DNA from: Curvularia sp. ZM96
Lineage: Eukaryota; Ascomycota; Dothideomycetes; Pleosporales; Pleosporaceae
Direction: 5' to 3'
Assembly: GCA_022457065.1 (NCBI GenBank)
Contig: JAJGBQ010000003.1
Location: forward strand, 62,001-126,000
Length of the DNA: 64,000 nucleotides
The notes below the pieces were generated by a model. It worked only from the letters and a program-made list of their open reading frames with translations. It ran no database searches and was not told the DNA's origin. The first letter of the stretch is position 1, and each line of letters begins with the position of its first letter. Below, piece after piece: positions 25,401-37,273 of this stretch. A program made the translations under genes and the position numbers.

Positions 25401-26909
25401 GTGTATGCACTTCTTGCACACTACCAACGCATAATGGACCAAATACCCACAATAATTGCCTGCGATGCTACCATCTGTCATGGTTACTTCTGAACAGTCG
25501 ACATCAGTTGAATGCTAAGAAAAGGACGAACAATGGGCTACTAGCGGGTTAGAAGTTATGAACAATTCTCGGACTTCACTACATTGAATTACAGACTAGA
25601 TCCTATATATGACTTGTGGACGTGTTCTACGTCCTGTGTAAATTGCAACTGAGCGCTTGGTTGGCTTAAGCTGTGAAGTCCTTTTCTATGCGTTTTTCTT
25701 CCCTGTTCTCCTGTCTGATGTCTTGCCCTCCTCGTCCGATATCTCAAACAAAGCCGGGCGCTTACGACAGGGTAGTAAGCACGGAACTTAGGAAAACTAT
25801 GCTATTTGTGAATACCACTCCTAATGCGATGAGGAATACCACCGCATTACTCTCGAGAACATCTCCTTCCAATGTGTGATCAAAGGGTGATGCAGAAACG
25901 AAGGCAAGCTTAGTCAACTCGGGCTTCGGTTCGTCTTTTTTAGACGGCCTTAGAGCTTAGATAGCCGCCTTATCTTCCACAATATATGGATATCCTCGAC
26001 AATGGTCCCTCTCCTTGACCATGATATATCTTAGCCATGTCATAGTGGTCATCCACCGTTCCATGGTCATCGCGAAGACAAAGGAAGTAGCGAGGGCAGC
26101 AACCGATCAGTTGCAAAGGCTTACTGAATCTTCAGCGACAAACATAGAAAGCCATACACGAGTACCACTCTATACGCATCGCGTCTACTGGACTGCAGTT
26201 GCAAGCTGCTCGCGCTGCGAGTAACATTTCTACTCACTACGTGATTACAAGAGCTCATTTCGCTACAGTTGCCCTTTACGCAATACTATCGCCTGCGGTC
26301 TCTGTATGACGAAGCTCAAGCACAGGGACACCCCAACCTAAAAATTATTCGTGTTATGGCTGAGGACTTTAGCATATCAACCTCACCTCACAACCTTGGC
26401 CAATACCTTTTCTTAATGCTTTCACCATTTCTATTCTTCTCTATAATTTTCTATTCAAAAAAGCGTTTAATGAAAAGAGACGACTTGTGGAACTAAATCA
26501 TAACCTTATCTAACAATCTGTGCCCTAAACCAAGGCCACAAAACACTCTGCAGCGAAGACAAAGGTCACTTTCCTAGGGAATGGAACAGCAATAAACCGA
26601 CAAAAGAGGCTTTCTGAAAGGCGGTCACGACAGAACATTGCTCGATGACCCATCCAAGAAGCATAAGCAGATCACCTCATTGTGGTGTTGATGATTTAGC
26701 AGCCTGAATACTACGGCTAACAAAACCCATAATAAACGCGCAATCATCGCCGTGAACTCGCATATTTGTTTTGTTTTTGTAGCAGTGGCTGATAGTCTGC
26801 ATCGTCACTATTATTCTAAGCATTATCGTTCTTGTTCTATGTTCTATGTTCTATGTCATACAAGCGTCCATTATTCATGTCACTAGTAATACCGGCCTTG
26901 CCACATCCT
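22462..26909. other. Gene-poor interval with a RIP-killed element
   Basis: Only the minus-strand relic at 23300-25400 (listed separately) shows coding ancestry. The flanks 22462-23300 and 25400-26909 have no frame with coding character. Confidence 0.5.
23300..25400 (-). pseudogene. RIP-inactivated coding element, family not identified
   Basis: Read on the minus strand, the sequence gives long stretches of sensible protein interrupted by many TAG, TAA and TGA codons that would be CAG, CAA and CGA before C-to-T change. Examples: the 25355-25026 open frame includes YYHQTVKEVIGRHWQKAHNW and RLSLFGGWRSQYLQV, with a TAG where W or Q is expected upstream. The frame near 25020-24950 reads NPWSERTQWLRYVV. 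The frame from 23700 to 23320 reads FLKFYSDENITLRDMTQILA and DPGGLHANIRGIESY. It resembles large repeated, subtelomere-type proteins of filamentous fungi, but I cannot name it. The 221-codon plus-strand frame over it is antisense. Confidence 0.5.
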
Positions 26910-27989
26910 CTAGTAAGTATAGCAAAGCGTCCCACCTTTCGTATCCAACAAATCCCTAAGCTGAACCGTCGGCGCCAGCTTACCCAGCCCGATCTCAAAA
27001 TCCAGCGTAACATTCTTCCCACTGAAGTCCTGCGGTTTAACCGGGCCACCAACCTGATTCAGCCGCGTTCGCAGATCCCTTTGCTGCCAGGTCCAGAAAA
27101 TATGATCAATGTTTCCATGGTGCAAATAGAAAATCGGCTCGCCAGGGCTATTCTCCGCATTTGCGGCTTGACCTAAAACTCCTCCTACACCAAAGTGGCC
27201 ACCGCCGTGGATATTCGACGTGTCAAATGAGGGCGTACCTTCTACTTCGCGTGCCATGCTCGTGTAGTCAGGTTGCTTAAGGACACCCTGGACGCGTTTT
27301 GGATCGGCCCACACGTTGAGCAGGGCAGGCATAAAGTCACGCTTCAGGCAGTGCGGAGTTGGATAGTTCACTGAGAACTTTTCTTTCACAAACGGTCCGT
27401 TTTGGACACATCCACCTCCGGTGCCGCCAGTGAGATTAAAGGGGTTTTCTTCGGGCTTGGGATCGACTTTGGCGCCGTTACCACCGAAGCCTGTGTCGGG
27501 GCTGAAGATTTCCGAGTCGAAGAGGCGGGTTGAAGTGGGATTGTGGGGCTCAGCGTCTAGAGACCAGTTCCAGTAGGGTTGGCCACCAGTGTAGCCGCAT
27601 TCTTCTCGTAGCGCTTTCTCATATGTGGCGATGTGGTAGCGGTGCCAGAGGAGGAAGTGGCCGACAAAATGGATGTATGGTGTTTGTACGTTGTGGATGC
27701 CGATGAAGTCGCTGAACCGGTCGATTGTGCCGTTGATGCCAGAAATGGCTGGTTTTTTGTTCAAGCAAAGGACTGCGGCGATGTACTCTCTCTTCTGATG
27801 GATAGGCATCTGTTTCCTTGGTAGAGGTCAGGGACTGTCAGAACGAGACGGTATATATCTGCCTTACCATTCATATCGCTTGACTGGGTTCTTGCATGTT
27901 TTTGTACTGACCAAAGGTATGGGGAGAGCGGCAGCGGCGGCTGAAGATGCCAAAGCGAGTGAGCAGACAAGAAGATTGAGCGTGACCAT
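26910..27989 (-). CDS. Secreted tyrosinase (type-3 copper), two exons
   Basis: Exons 27989-27868 and 27816-26910, joined by a 51-base intron (GTAAGG...AAG), give 342 residues. A signal peptide (MVTLNLLVCSLALASSAAAA) is present. Copper site A is IHNVQTPYIHFVGHFLLWHRYH. Copper site B is NIHGGGHFGVGG and FYLHHGNIDHIFWTWQ. All six metal histidines are therefore there. ECGYTGGQPYWNWSLD and GFGGNG are typical of the short secreted tyrosinase group that includes OrsC-like enzymes. The enzyme would hydroxylate or oxidise phenols to quinones, outside the cell or in the secretory path. There is no long C-terminal inhibitory domain. A second, divergent tyrosinase lies 4.5 kb away on the same strand. Confidence 0.9.
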
Positions 27990-29565
27990 CTTGAGCGGGT
28001 GAACTAGGTGTACCAAATAGGAACACGGAGATTGACACTCGCTGTGCCAGAAAACCATCATAGCAACAGGCATCGGGTTTTATGTACAAATGGAACTATA
28101 CGCTTGTGTGACGTGTCGGATGGACATTGTCACCTCGTAGCGGGATAAAAGTTCGATAACGTCGAACGATTAATTAGACCTAACCACTGACTGTAGGGAT
28201 CCAGGAGTTATTGCCGGGTATGGGAAAGCAGCACACGCACGTCAGCTCCAGGTTCAGGCGCCAATGTGGCACAGCAGCGCTGTTTTGGGGGAAGTTCCCA
28301 ACCGAAGAAAGTGGAGAATATCAACATTAAGGCAGCAGAGTGTTCAAAATTCGGTAAGGTTAAATCACGGCACTAGTAGAGTTGTTCGAGTGCTGTGTCA
28401 GTAATGTTATAAAATTGAATTGGTCTGCAAGATTGTTACACGCGAAAAGTCACATCGCAGTCGCTATGGGTGAAGCTTTGTCCACAATTGCGAGTTGTAC
28501 AGTACACGGGAAAGCTGGCACCCAGTTTATTTGTGGGTTTCCACCGTTCCAACCCGCAGGAATCCCGCGGAGCGGGTTTGTGCTCATGCGCCTAGCCCAC
28601 TGCACCCGTTAGAGACATTCAGTGCTTCTGAATCTGATGCATGCTCGATATACCTCTAGGTTCATGCTCTAGAGATTCTATCGCTGCGGCGTCGCTCGAG
28701 TTTTACAGTTGTAGAGGATAAATTAAGGTTGCAATGGCTATGATTGCAGTTGGGATGGCGGAACAAGCGGGAAAGACTGACCGGCTTCTGTAAAGAAGTT
28801 CAGCAGTCCGTGAGTCGTGCGTAGAGTGGCAGGAATATGCGCCGCAATATATACACACGGTAATTGATAGGAAGATCGAGTAACGAATGGGCGACGAAGA
28901 CCGCGCCGCTCAAAACACCAAGCATTGCACGAAATCATTACATGGACCCTTGCTCACAGGATCAGATTGCATCCTGAACTGCGTGTTCTCAAAGGTCAGG
29001 AGATGGAAGGAATTGCCAAGAGTCCCGCTACCTACCCGCTCGGTTGGGGGTCGGGAGAACGAAGCGCTTTTATGCCCTCAACCTGATGTAGGTAGCCGAG
29101 AGTTAGAACGCTGTTTATTGAGTCGTTGGATATGTTAGCCGCATAAACTACGACCAGTCTTACCAAAGGGCGCACCGTATGCACAACTTTCTCCGAGCCG
29201 CGAACGTGGGACTAGAATAACGAGCCAACGGGCGATAATCAATATTAGCCGGTTCTAATGAAGACTACACCCGCGCGTATGGTTCGGCTGATAACTTGTC
29301 GTTGACCTCCATACCACATGCGGATTACATCACGCTTTTCCAACAGCGATACCAAAGATAGAAGACGTGTAGCAGTTGGCAAATATTGCAAAAGAAACCT
29401 TTGCAGCCGTAGCATGATTGTTCGCCTATCGGACATGGCACGAATCTGCGTGCTGCCTTTCCATTATACTCCCATATCATCAACTTCCGGCTAAGAACGA
29501 AGGACTCAAAGAGCGCCATCGCACATTCTTGAGGCGGCTGCAGACCTGGCCTAGCTCGTGCTGTT
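27990..29565. other. Intergenic, no gene seen
   Basis: Contains the promoter of the tyrosinase gene (TATA-like ACATAAAAC on the minus strand near 28080) and otherwise only short frames with no coding character. Confidence 0.5.
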
Positions 29566-30758
29566 TCACTCTTTGAGAAACGGAGAAGCTCGAAGAGCAT
29601 CAGCTTGGATCTTCCAAAGTGGCGTGGCCAGATCGATAAGCTGTGGTCCGAACTCTGCCAGCATCTCGCGAACTTGATCTGCAGATGCGCGGGGACAAGT
29701 CGAGAGTGCTTCACCTGACTGGAATGTTGCATCCTCCCATTGTTTCTTCCATTTAACAATAGCCGATTGCATCTCTTCACTCTGCGTATCCACCTCCATT
29801 GCCACCATATAGAAGGAAGAAGTGATTGCATGCTTCGTTTTTGACTTGAAAAGGTGTACACGTGAGCACTTCTTGAACGTGCGGATAACCTCAGCGGTAT
29901 CGAATGATTCTGGCTTGTGCATGACCAAGACCAGTGACCCTTGATTGCGTAAACGCTGAAGTGCGAAGACTAATTGGCTCGTGGCTAACCGTAACCTCTT
30001 ATTCGACTCATGGTGTTCGGCACCAGCATGCGCACGTCGAGTCGTTGCGCCCGTCGCGCCACAGAACACAAGGTCGAACGTCTCGTTCTGGAACGGTCTT
30101 TTTGAAGAGAACTTTGCGATGTCCGGGTGTTGAGTCGGTATGGATATTGCTGGCCGTCCCATCTCGTTTGCTAGCATCGTAATATCGGCGAATTCTATAC
30201 GAACCTTCAGATCGTCCCTCCATCCTGGCAGCATAATTCGCAGACCTCCCATCTTTAATGGCAACGTGATGCCCCGTATCCTGGCGTCGCGATGTTTACG
30301 GAGCACAGTCTGAGCGAACCCACCCGGGGCCATACCGATATCCAGGACTCTTGGGGACTGACTCCTATCAGCTGCTGCGAGTGTAATGACTGATGTGTTC
30401 TCATCCATTTCCTGTCCGATCTCACATGTCATTTTGAAGAAGCCTTGCAATCGCTTCTGTGTTTTATTGGCGTTGTCGGATTGTGCACGACGAGCTTGGA
30501 AAAATCGATCGCCCTCGGAGGTATTCCAACCCTAACGGTATTTAAGTAAAGGTCTTGATAATTTTTCCTCTTAGATACCTTCAATCGGAGATCAGTCAGT
30601 TCTTTGAAAGTCTGACTGTTCTCTGCTAGATACTGTGCGATGATCGCCGACACGGAGATTTCCTCAGGTGGCAAGGTGCTACGCATCATCTCCTCTAGGT
30701 CTGGGTTCATGGCTGGAGTTTTGCTGGATTGAAGTTTGGAAAACAAAATGGGAAACAT
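29566..30758 (-). CDS. FtsJ-like SAM-dependent methyltransferase, two exons
   Basis: Exon 30758-30537 and exon 30456-29566 are joined by an inferred 80-base intron (GTTAGG...CACAG) in phase; 370 residues from the first ATG, 354 from the second (MNPDLEEMM). The SAM-binding motif is VLDIGMAPGGFAQTVL, followed by RGITLP. FDLVFCGATG is the acidic motif IV. LVLVMHKPES carries the conserved Lys, and FKSKTKHAITSSFYMVAME is the usual C-terminal strand. The fold is that of RrmJ/FtsJ 2'-O-methyltransferases, but this fungal group is of unknown substrate. Without the intron the two frames would be offset, which might be mistaken for a frameshift; the splice borders argue for an intact gene. No signal peptide: cytosolic or nuclear. 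Confidence 0.8.
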
Positions 30759-31487
30759 CTAACGTTCGAGGCCGCAGGAAGGTCATCAAAGCATGACCAA
30801 GGGATGGAAGCGTCTACTTCTTTAGCAGTTCCACAGTATCTTGGGTGTTGTGTTTTGAATAACATTGTCGTAAGGGCCCCGTCTTCACGTGTAGGGATTT
30901 ACGTTCAGCTGCGGGGTACGCAGGAGGCTGTACGACGTGAGGATCCTACACCAAGAGACCGCGTACAGCGCATGCATGAAGAACGTCTCCCTGACGTGAA
31001 CGACTTGAGACCAGTCGAATCAGCCTGATACAACTGAAATCCATGTCAGTGCTCTATAGAAGGGATTCGTTAACGGCGAGGAACCTTCTGTACATGCGAA
31101 AGTGAAGAACAGATAGGCGCGCAAGTTTTTGCGATACCGAAGCTTTTTGAGTACCATGCTGTGTGATCCCTGCGCAGTGGTGTGTTTCTCAGAATCGTAG
31201 CGGCTAGCGGTTGGTTATCCGCTTTTTGTTGGGGCACGTCATATGTTATGCTCCTAGACAAAATCATGCAATTATTAACAGAAGATTAGATAGCGATATA
31301 TTTGTCAACTACACCTACTAATCGACACTGCGTGAGCGCAGTTACAATTATCCACCACGATACGCCCACATCACTACAATTAGCACAAAAGTGGATAGCG
31401 CTATTGTAGGGTACGCAGTATACTCTTACCAAATATTAAGTATTACTGCGTGTCATGTGAAGAGGCCCTAGACCGTGACAGTTTTGC
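30759..31487. other. Intergenic, no gene seen
   Basis: Short overlapping frames only. The part after 31260 is A/T-rich and without coding signal. Confidence 0.5.
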
Positions 31488-31853
31488 TTAAAATGAAAAT
31501 CCAAGCCCGAATAACGCTGCATTCTTAGGACTATTCAGGGTATTCGTTGCCATCACATCATATTCCACAAAATTACTCTCAGCTGGAAACATCTTGAGAA
31601 CCTGTACCTTATGTTCCATTCCCACAGTTTGCTCTACACTACGATACTCGCTCCACTTTATTTTGTGCCGGTTACTGCCAACAGAGAGGGACATCTTTGG
31701 TGCCATATAATGAGGGTCTTGAATTGGCTGCAGAAACCAATGATCATAGGTGGCTGTTCCATGCACCTTACCTATAGCAAAGTCTCGCTGGTGTGGAGGA
31801 GGACTTCGTACATCGTTTGGATTTTTCATTGGGACGGAGTTTGTAGAACCCAT
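31488..31853 (-). CDS. Hypothetical protein of 121 residues
   Basis: Uninterrupted frame with an ATG start and normal fungal amino-acid use (MGSTNSVPMKNPNDVRS... ending NAALFGLGFSF). No signal peptide, membrane segment, Cys pattern or domain that I recognise. It is flanked by A/T-rich decayed DNA, so it could be a young or orphan gene, the remnant of a longer one, or a chance frame. Confidence 0.35.
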   Translation of the reverse strand: MGSTNSVPMKNPNDVRSPPPHQRDFAIGKVHGTATYDHWFLQPIQDPHYMAPKMSLSVGSNRHKIKWSEYRSVEQTVGMEHKVQVLKMFPAESNFVEYDVMATNTLNSPKNAALFGLGFSF

Positions 31854-32548
31854 GTTTAGTCCAGGGCTAACAACTTCCGTTAACCAATGATATTAGTCAA
31901 CAAACAATCGTTTGAACTTACATTGAATGATTTTAATTATAACAAGTTTTTTGGCTCTAGTACAACAGCTAACTAAAGTACAAAGTGTAGGAGGCCCTTA
32001 GAATCTAAGTTAGGTATGGCAGGTTGGAAGACGGGGTGATGGGTTTTAGATTCAGGAAGTAGTCTGGCCTCACCGCCTCTATTATATGGGGTGCGATTTA
32101 GAGAAATTAAATATTGTGGTTGCACTAGGTATTTATTCGTTATATGGAAACAGACCCATCTTTTTCCTTGCATATTTCTTCTAGCCCTACATATGTCTAC
32201 TGTATACAGTCGTTTCGACGCCATGATAATAAACGTGTAATGATCTTAGTGGCTAATAAGCCACTTGGGCTTAGCAAGAGTTTTGTTATGACCTCTAGAA
32301 AGGAGGAGGAAGGGCGCTATGATGTCAGCGGCAGCGCCCCGTACTGCACGACAGCGTCAAGTCATCACATGAACCTAGAGCGTCCTAGATCAGGTAACAG
32401 TTGAGAAACTATAGCCATGAGTGTATACATAAGTGTTCGAGACAACCACTTGCTGCCCTACTCTATTCTAAATTCTTCACTCTCTTCCTTCTGCCTACAG
32501 CATAAGTGGTAATGCTCTCCCTCGCCTCCTGAATTGAGCAAATTGCAA
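31854..32548. other. A/T-rich intergenic, no gene seen
   Basis: No frame with coding character. It may hold terminator signals for the tyrosinase gene that ends at 32549 on the minus strand. Confidence 0.5.
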
Positions 32549-33702
32549 TCAGTACCGGTAACACAGCACTGGGCCGGTGGTGCTCATGACATCCTTGACC
32601 AGCACATCGTCCGCGACGCCCAGCATGTTTAGTGTATCGTTCATAGATGCTGGAACTATACTTGTGCTTCCCCAAGGCTGATGTATGCCATTGTAATCAG
32701 CTTCACGCTTCTCCGGATTCTGCTGCTGCCAAGTCCACCATAGACGATCGATTTGTGGGTGGTGGAGGAAGAAAAGTGGCTCTGGAAGTTTTCTTAGTCA
32801 CTTGCACACCCAACAGTACGTCAAATGCGCATCCTTACTCACCATTTGGCGAAGTTGTGGGGTTCATCTCGCCACCCAAACTGGCGTGGATAGTTCCATG
32901 GGGACTGGCCTCGAGATCCGGCGCAAATTTTGCGAAAGTCTCAAGCTTCTGCTGATTGGCAACGTATTCCGGGGTGAGAGAGTGTTTCATAGAATTCCAT
33001 GCCTCTGGCTCGTTGGCCTCGGCCACGCTGCGGAAGAAACAGTGACCTCCCTCCGTGATCTCGGTGGGCGTGTTGGCGAGGTACTCCGGGCGCAGGTCCT
33101 TGAAGGGTCCGCTGTCAACACACGATATTGTCCGGTCGGTTGGCGCGTTATACTCGCTGCGGTTGGCGTTGCCGTTGCCACCGAAACCGGTGGTGGACGA
33201 CATGACTGGGGATGCGAGAAGGGAGTCATGGTCGAGTGTCCAATCCCAGTAGCTGCGTCTGCATTAGTGGAGTCCATTTTCGAGAGTCTGGTGGAAGACT
33301 TGCGTTCCAGGGCCACTGTATCCGCACTCGCCAAGCGCATCGAAGTAGCACTTAGTGAAGTACCTGTGCCAGGGCAGGAACGTTGCTTGGTTGTGGACTA
33401 GAAGAGTTCATCTTAGCGGCGTAAATATCAAGAGAAAAGGCGGGCTTACTACTGCTGGCCAATTGGAAGTGGACGTGCGGGAAGTCATCGAACAGTGACT
33501 TGAGACCGATACGCGAAGGCTTCGTCTTCAAGCAAAGCACGGCGTCAATGTAGCTCTTCTGCTGAGCAGGCTCGAGCTTGCGCCACTCAATCCTCTGCGG
33601 CGGGTCGACACATTTGCTGCCACTGCTGACCTGTCGTGTGGGGATAATGACAGCCTGGGTGAGGCTCGCTGCGGCGAGGAGCGCGACGCTGTTGAAGAGC
33701 AT
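32549..33702 (-). CDS. Second secreted tyrosinase, four exons, one GC-AG intron
   Basis: Exons 33702-33450, 33397-33304, 33258-32843 and 32781-32549 give 331 residues. The signal peptide is MLFNSVALLAAASLTQAV. Copper site A reads VHFQLASSIHNQATFLPWHRYF. Copper site B reads SPHGTIHASLGGEM and FFLHHPQIDRLWWTWQQQ. ECGYSGPGTRSYWDWTLD and GFGGNGNANRS match the family. The second intron begins GCAAGT and ends ACTAATGCAG; skipping it removes an apparent in-frame TAA, so the gene is intact. It differs from the tyrosinase at 26910-27989 in exon number and sequence, so this is an old paralogue pair and not a recent duplicate. Likely oxidises phenols outside the cell. Confidence 0.87.
33259..33303 (-). 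other. GC-AG intron
   Basis: 45-base intron with donor AAC|GCAAGT and acceptor TAATGCAG| in the second tyrosinase gene. Read-through meets TAA; splicing gives GPGT-RSYWDW in phase, the expected tyrosinase sequence. Confidence 0.75.
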
Positions 33703-35330
33703 ATTGGTGAGTGTGGAAATACAGTTTGTGGTTTGACTGTGAACACGTGTCGCAGCGGCGCCTCTGACTTATATCTGTGACCCCTAATAGATCGACATGA
33801 ACACATCAAAATAGTACATGGAAGAGCGAAGGAACAAAGCGGAGTACGTTTCCAAGATTCGCTTTCAGCAAGTGCAACATTTAAAAGTTTATGTTGTTTC
33901 ACATTGAGGTTGCTGCGCTAAGGAGCACCATGTTACACGCGATAGTCAACGATCGACCTGAAAGGCGGAGACTGGGCTGACTCGAGCACACGAGATCCAC
34001 TATTTTGTCCGTATTATGACAAGTCAAATTCGTACACAAAGCATCATTAGAGGCTCCCTTTAGAGTTGTTGCCAAATTTGGCTGAATACGGGTGCCAAGC
34101 ATCTAAGGAGATATTAATCTCTTGTCTAGCGCATGTGGCATTGCTTAGAGCCTTGGATGCAGGATCTTGTACCTAGACTATTGATTATCGTAGTACATGC
34201 CTATGCCGCGTGAGGTTCGAAACACAGCTTTGGGAGGGAGTACCATGTCCTGATTTTGTACCTACTATAATAACGGAGTCTGAACTGTAACTAGAAATTA
34301 GTTTTCGCACCCTTATCAATACGCGGTCTTTCATACTTAGCAACGAATATTCTATCACTTACCTTAAATGTATTATTAAACGCTTAGAACGACCAAGCAA
34401 TGACTCAAAACAATCCATTTAAGCTAACTTTATTAGAGGCGCCTTCAGATCAGCCTCATACTCACGACCCTAATCATCCTGGCCTAGTCGACTGTACCAT
34501 GATTTTGACAAAACATAGGGAGACTTCTGACCTTCTCACATCGACGGGGCATGAGAAACTTCAACAAACCCTCTCAGCTAATCGAGCGGTTCTCGACGGA
34601 ATAGGTTCGAGCCAACTGCTACTAAAAGCGGTTTTAGACCGCCGGAAACTACTCGCTTCTTCCATAATCTAAGAACTTTAACGGACCGAAGGTGACGGAA
34701 GAGGAACTCTGTCATCTTGTTGCCAGTTTTCTACCACGACCTATGGGTGGGGAAAAAGAAAAGAATGTACTAGCGCAGTTATAAAAGGCTCAGCCCCAGC
34801 AAGCTAAAGTCGATGATAGCCATGGAAAGCATATGGGCACGGCAGATCTTACTTAAATGTTATGCGGAAGTATATTGGGTCTAGTCTTGGGCTTAGAATC
34901 TCACTCTATCTTACTGACAAACCAAGCCTATTTATTAGAACTTGCTGCAAATTCCAGAGAACAGGCCAAGACTATCGCGTCCCTCTTTTTGAAACTTCAA
35001 AGTCGCTATGTTCGCTCATGACGTACTCGAAAATTGATGCATTTTACACTAGACATGCAGTACACTCTTTCTCTCTCTCATGTGATCAAAAAGTCTAGAG
35101 CGAGATATTAATTCTTGCGTAGGTTTGCTGAGTCAGTCTGTCGCTTAGTAAGGCTGCATATGCAAGTAATACTGACACCCCACTAACATTTTCTGCTAAC
35201 CTCCACAAATCGAATCATATCATCGAATCGTACGCGACTAGAAGACCTGAAAGGTTCCATCAAAGATTTGAACAGCTTTTAAATACGAAGTGGGCGATCA
35301 TACTATCTTTCGTGCTTTGCTTTCTAAGCA
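33703..35330. other. Intergenic between divergent tyrosinase and GMC oxidase genes
   Basis: Holds a TATA-like GATATAAGT (minus strand, about 33768-33775) for the tyrosinase and TTTTAAATAC near 35277 for the oxidase. A 90-codon ATG frame at 34400-34672 lies in low-coding DNA and is not supported further. Confidence 0.5.
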
Positions 35331-37273
35331 ATGAACATGACACAAACACTTACTCTCGCCCTTGCGTTTATGACCATTGTCCAAGCTATTCCATCATGGA
35401 AGAAGGCTGAGTTTAAACGAGCCGCTTCTGACCTTGCGAAAGAGTATGATTATGTTGTGGTTGGTGCGGGGACCGCTGGCACCACGATAGCTGATCGTCT
35501 CTCAGAAGATGGCAGGCGTATGCAAAACCTTATCTATTTTGATAATCGCTAATCCATCAATCAGGAAGTGTACTCTTGGTTGAATACGGCCCTCTTGCTC
35601 AGGATGATTCGTTTATGCCGTTGTACAACACCCCTGCTGCCGAGTTTATGTACAACCTCACATCGGTGCCACAAGCCAGTGTGAATAACCGAACCTTTCC
35701 AGTAGCTAACGGAGCTGTCGTAGGTGGTGGATCAACAGTCAACGGACAATTTTTCGACCGTGGCAGCATGGAAGATTACAATAATTGGGCCAGGTTTCCA
35801 GGAAACAACGGCTGGGACTGGGATGGTGTGTATCCTTACTTCAAAAAGAGTTCTGCTATTACACCGCCAACGGCAGCGATGGAGAAATGGGGTATAACAT
35901 ATGAGCCTTCCGCGTATAGCAGCGATGGCCCCGTGGTCGCTGCCTACCCTGATTATCAATTTGCTACCCAAAAAATGCATTGGAAGGCTTGGGTCGAGAA
36001 GGGTAATGTTCCAATCCAGAAAGAGCATGCCAATGGACACGCCTACGGTGTTTTCTGGATACCCACCTCAATGGATCCAGCAAGAGGGTATAACAGAAGC
36101 TTCTCTGGATTGAGTCACTACATCAACGTTCAGCCGCGCAGGAACTACCACTTATTGACCCTACACCGAGTTATCAAGGTGAACTTTGCAAACAAAGATG
36201 GCAGAAAGCACGCAGTCAGTGTCGAGATCCGGAGCCGATACAACTCGACGGCGGATGCGGTTTTCACAGTCAACGCGAAGCGTGAAATCATTCTCTGCGC
36301 TTCCGCCACACGCACCCCACTGCTCCTCCAGTACTCTGGTATTGGACCCAAGAAGGTACTCGACGCCGCCGGGATCCAGACTCTGGTTGATCTCCCTGGT
36401 GTAGGGTGGAATCTTCAAGATCATTCTTGGGCGCTTAGCCTATACAACCTTACTACGGATTTCTCGTTTCCCAAACCAACAACGATCGCAACAAATGCTA
36501 CCTACAAGGCCGAGGCGTACGAAATATTCAAGGAAACCAACGGAGGTCCGTACACTGCTGCTGTCACTGTCAGTGGCGCCTTTCTCCCTCCTTCGACTTT
36601 TGTTGGCGACCAGTATGAAGAGATAGTCAGGCAGATTGCCAACCAAAGACCCGAAAGCTACCTACCCGCCGATACCCCGAAGGAGCTTATTGCGGGCTAC
36701 AAGAAGCAGAAGGAGATATTGCTTGAATCCTTCCAATCCACGACCAATTCTTGGCTTGAGCATCCTTTCAGTGGTAAGGGCTGGGGTATGTGCATCTTGC
36801 TCAAGCCCTTTTCGCGCGGCTCTGTCAATATCAACCCAGCTGATCCTCTTGGCGACCCAATTTTCGATTACCGTATTTGGTCCAACCCCATCGACAAGAG
36901 AATGCACATTCGTATGCAGTCATATATTCGCAAGCACTTCCTCGAATCGAAAGCTTTCGAAGATCTTAATATTGTCGAGCAGGATCCCATACCTGGTGCT
37001 GTCATTGATGATGCGGGCTGGGAAGATTGGCTTTTAAACCAAAATAAGCTCATGGCGTCCAACGGTCACAGCGTCGGTACCGCCGCATTGATGCCACGCG
37101 AATTGGGCGGCGTTGTTGATAACCAGCTCAGAGTGTATGGTACGCTCGGTCTCAGCATTGCCGACACTAGCATCATCCCACTGATACCCGGAACCCATAC
37201 ACAAACAACTGCATACGCTATTGGCGAAAAGGCTGCAGATATTATCAAAGCCCGACACGAAAAACTTGTCTAA
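35331..37273 (+). CDS. Secreted GMC-family FAD oxidoreductase, two exons
   Basis: Exons 35331-35517 and 35565-37273 (47-base intron, GTATGC...CAG) give 631 residues. Signal peptide MNMTQTLTLALAFMTIVQA. The FAD-binding fold begins YVVVGAGTAGTTIADRLSED (GxGxxG at about residues 45-50). GMC signatures are GAVVGGGSTVNGQFFDRG and LCASATRTPLLLQYSGIG. The catalytic pair is His564 (NGHSVGTAALMPRELGG) and His607 (PGTHTQTTAYA), both positions by count. Such enzymes oxidise aryl alcohols, glucose or choline-like alcohols and make H2O2 outside the cell; the true substrate cannot be told. Many N-glycosylation sites fit secretion. It lies divergent to the second tyrosinase. Confidence 0.9.

Noticed and set aside
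30429..30460. Apparent frameshift between the two methyltransferase frames
   Set aside because: An in-phase 80-base intron with acceptable borders explains the offset without any mutation.
33259..33303. In-frame stop suggesting that the second tyrosinase is a pseudogene
   Set aside because: The stop lies inside a GC-AG intron; the spliced product is full length with all copper ligands.
34400..34672. 90-codon ATG frame upstream of the GMC oxidase
   Set aside because: Following sequence is full of stops, no domain or signal peptide is visible, and it sits in low-coding DNA; could be a transposon scrap.
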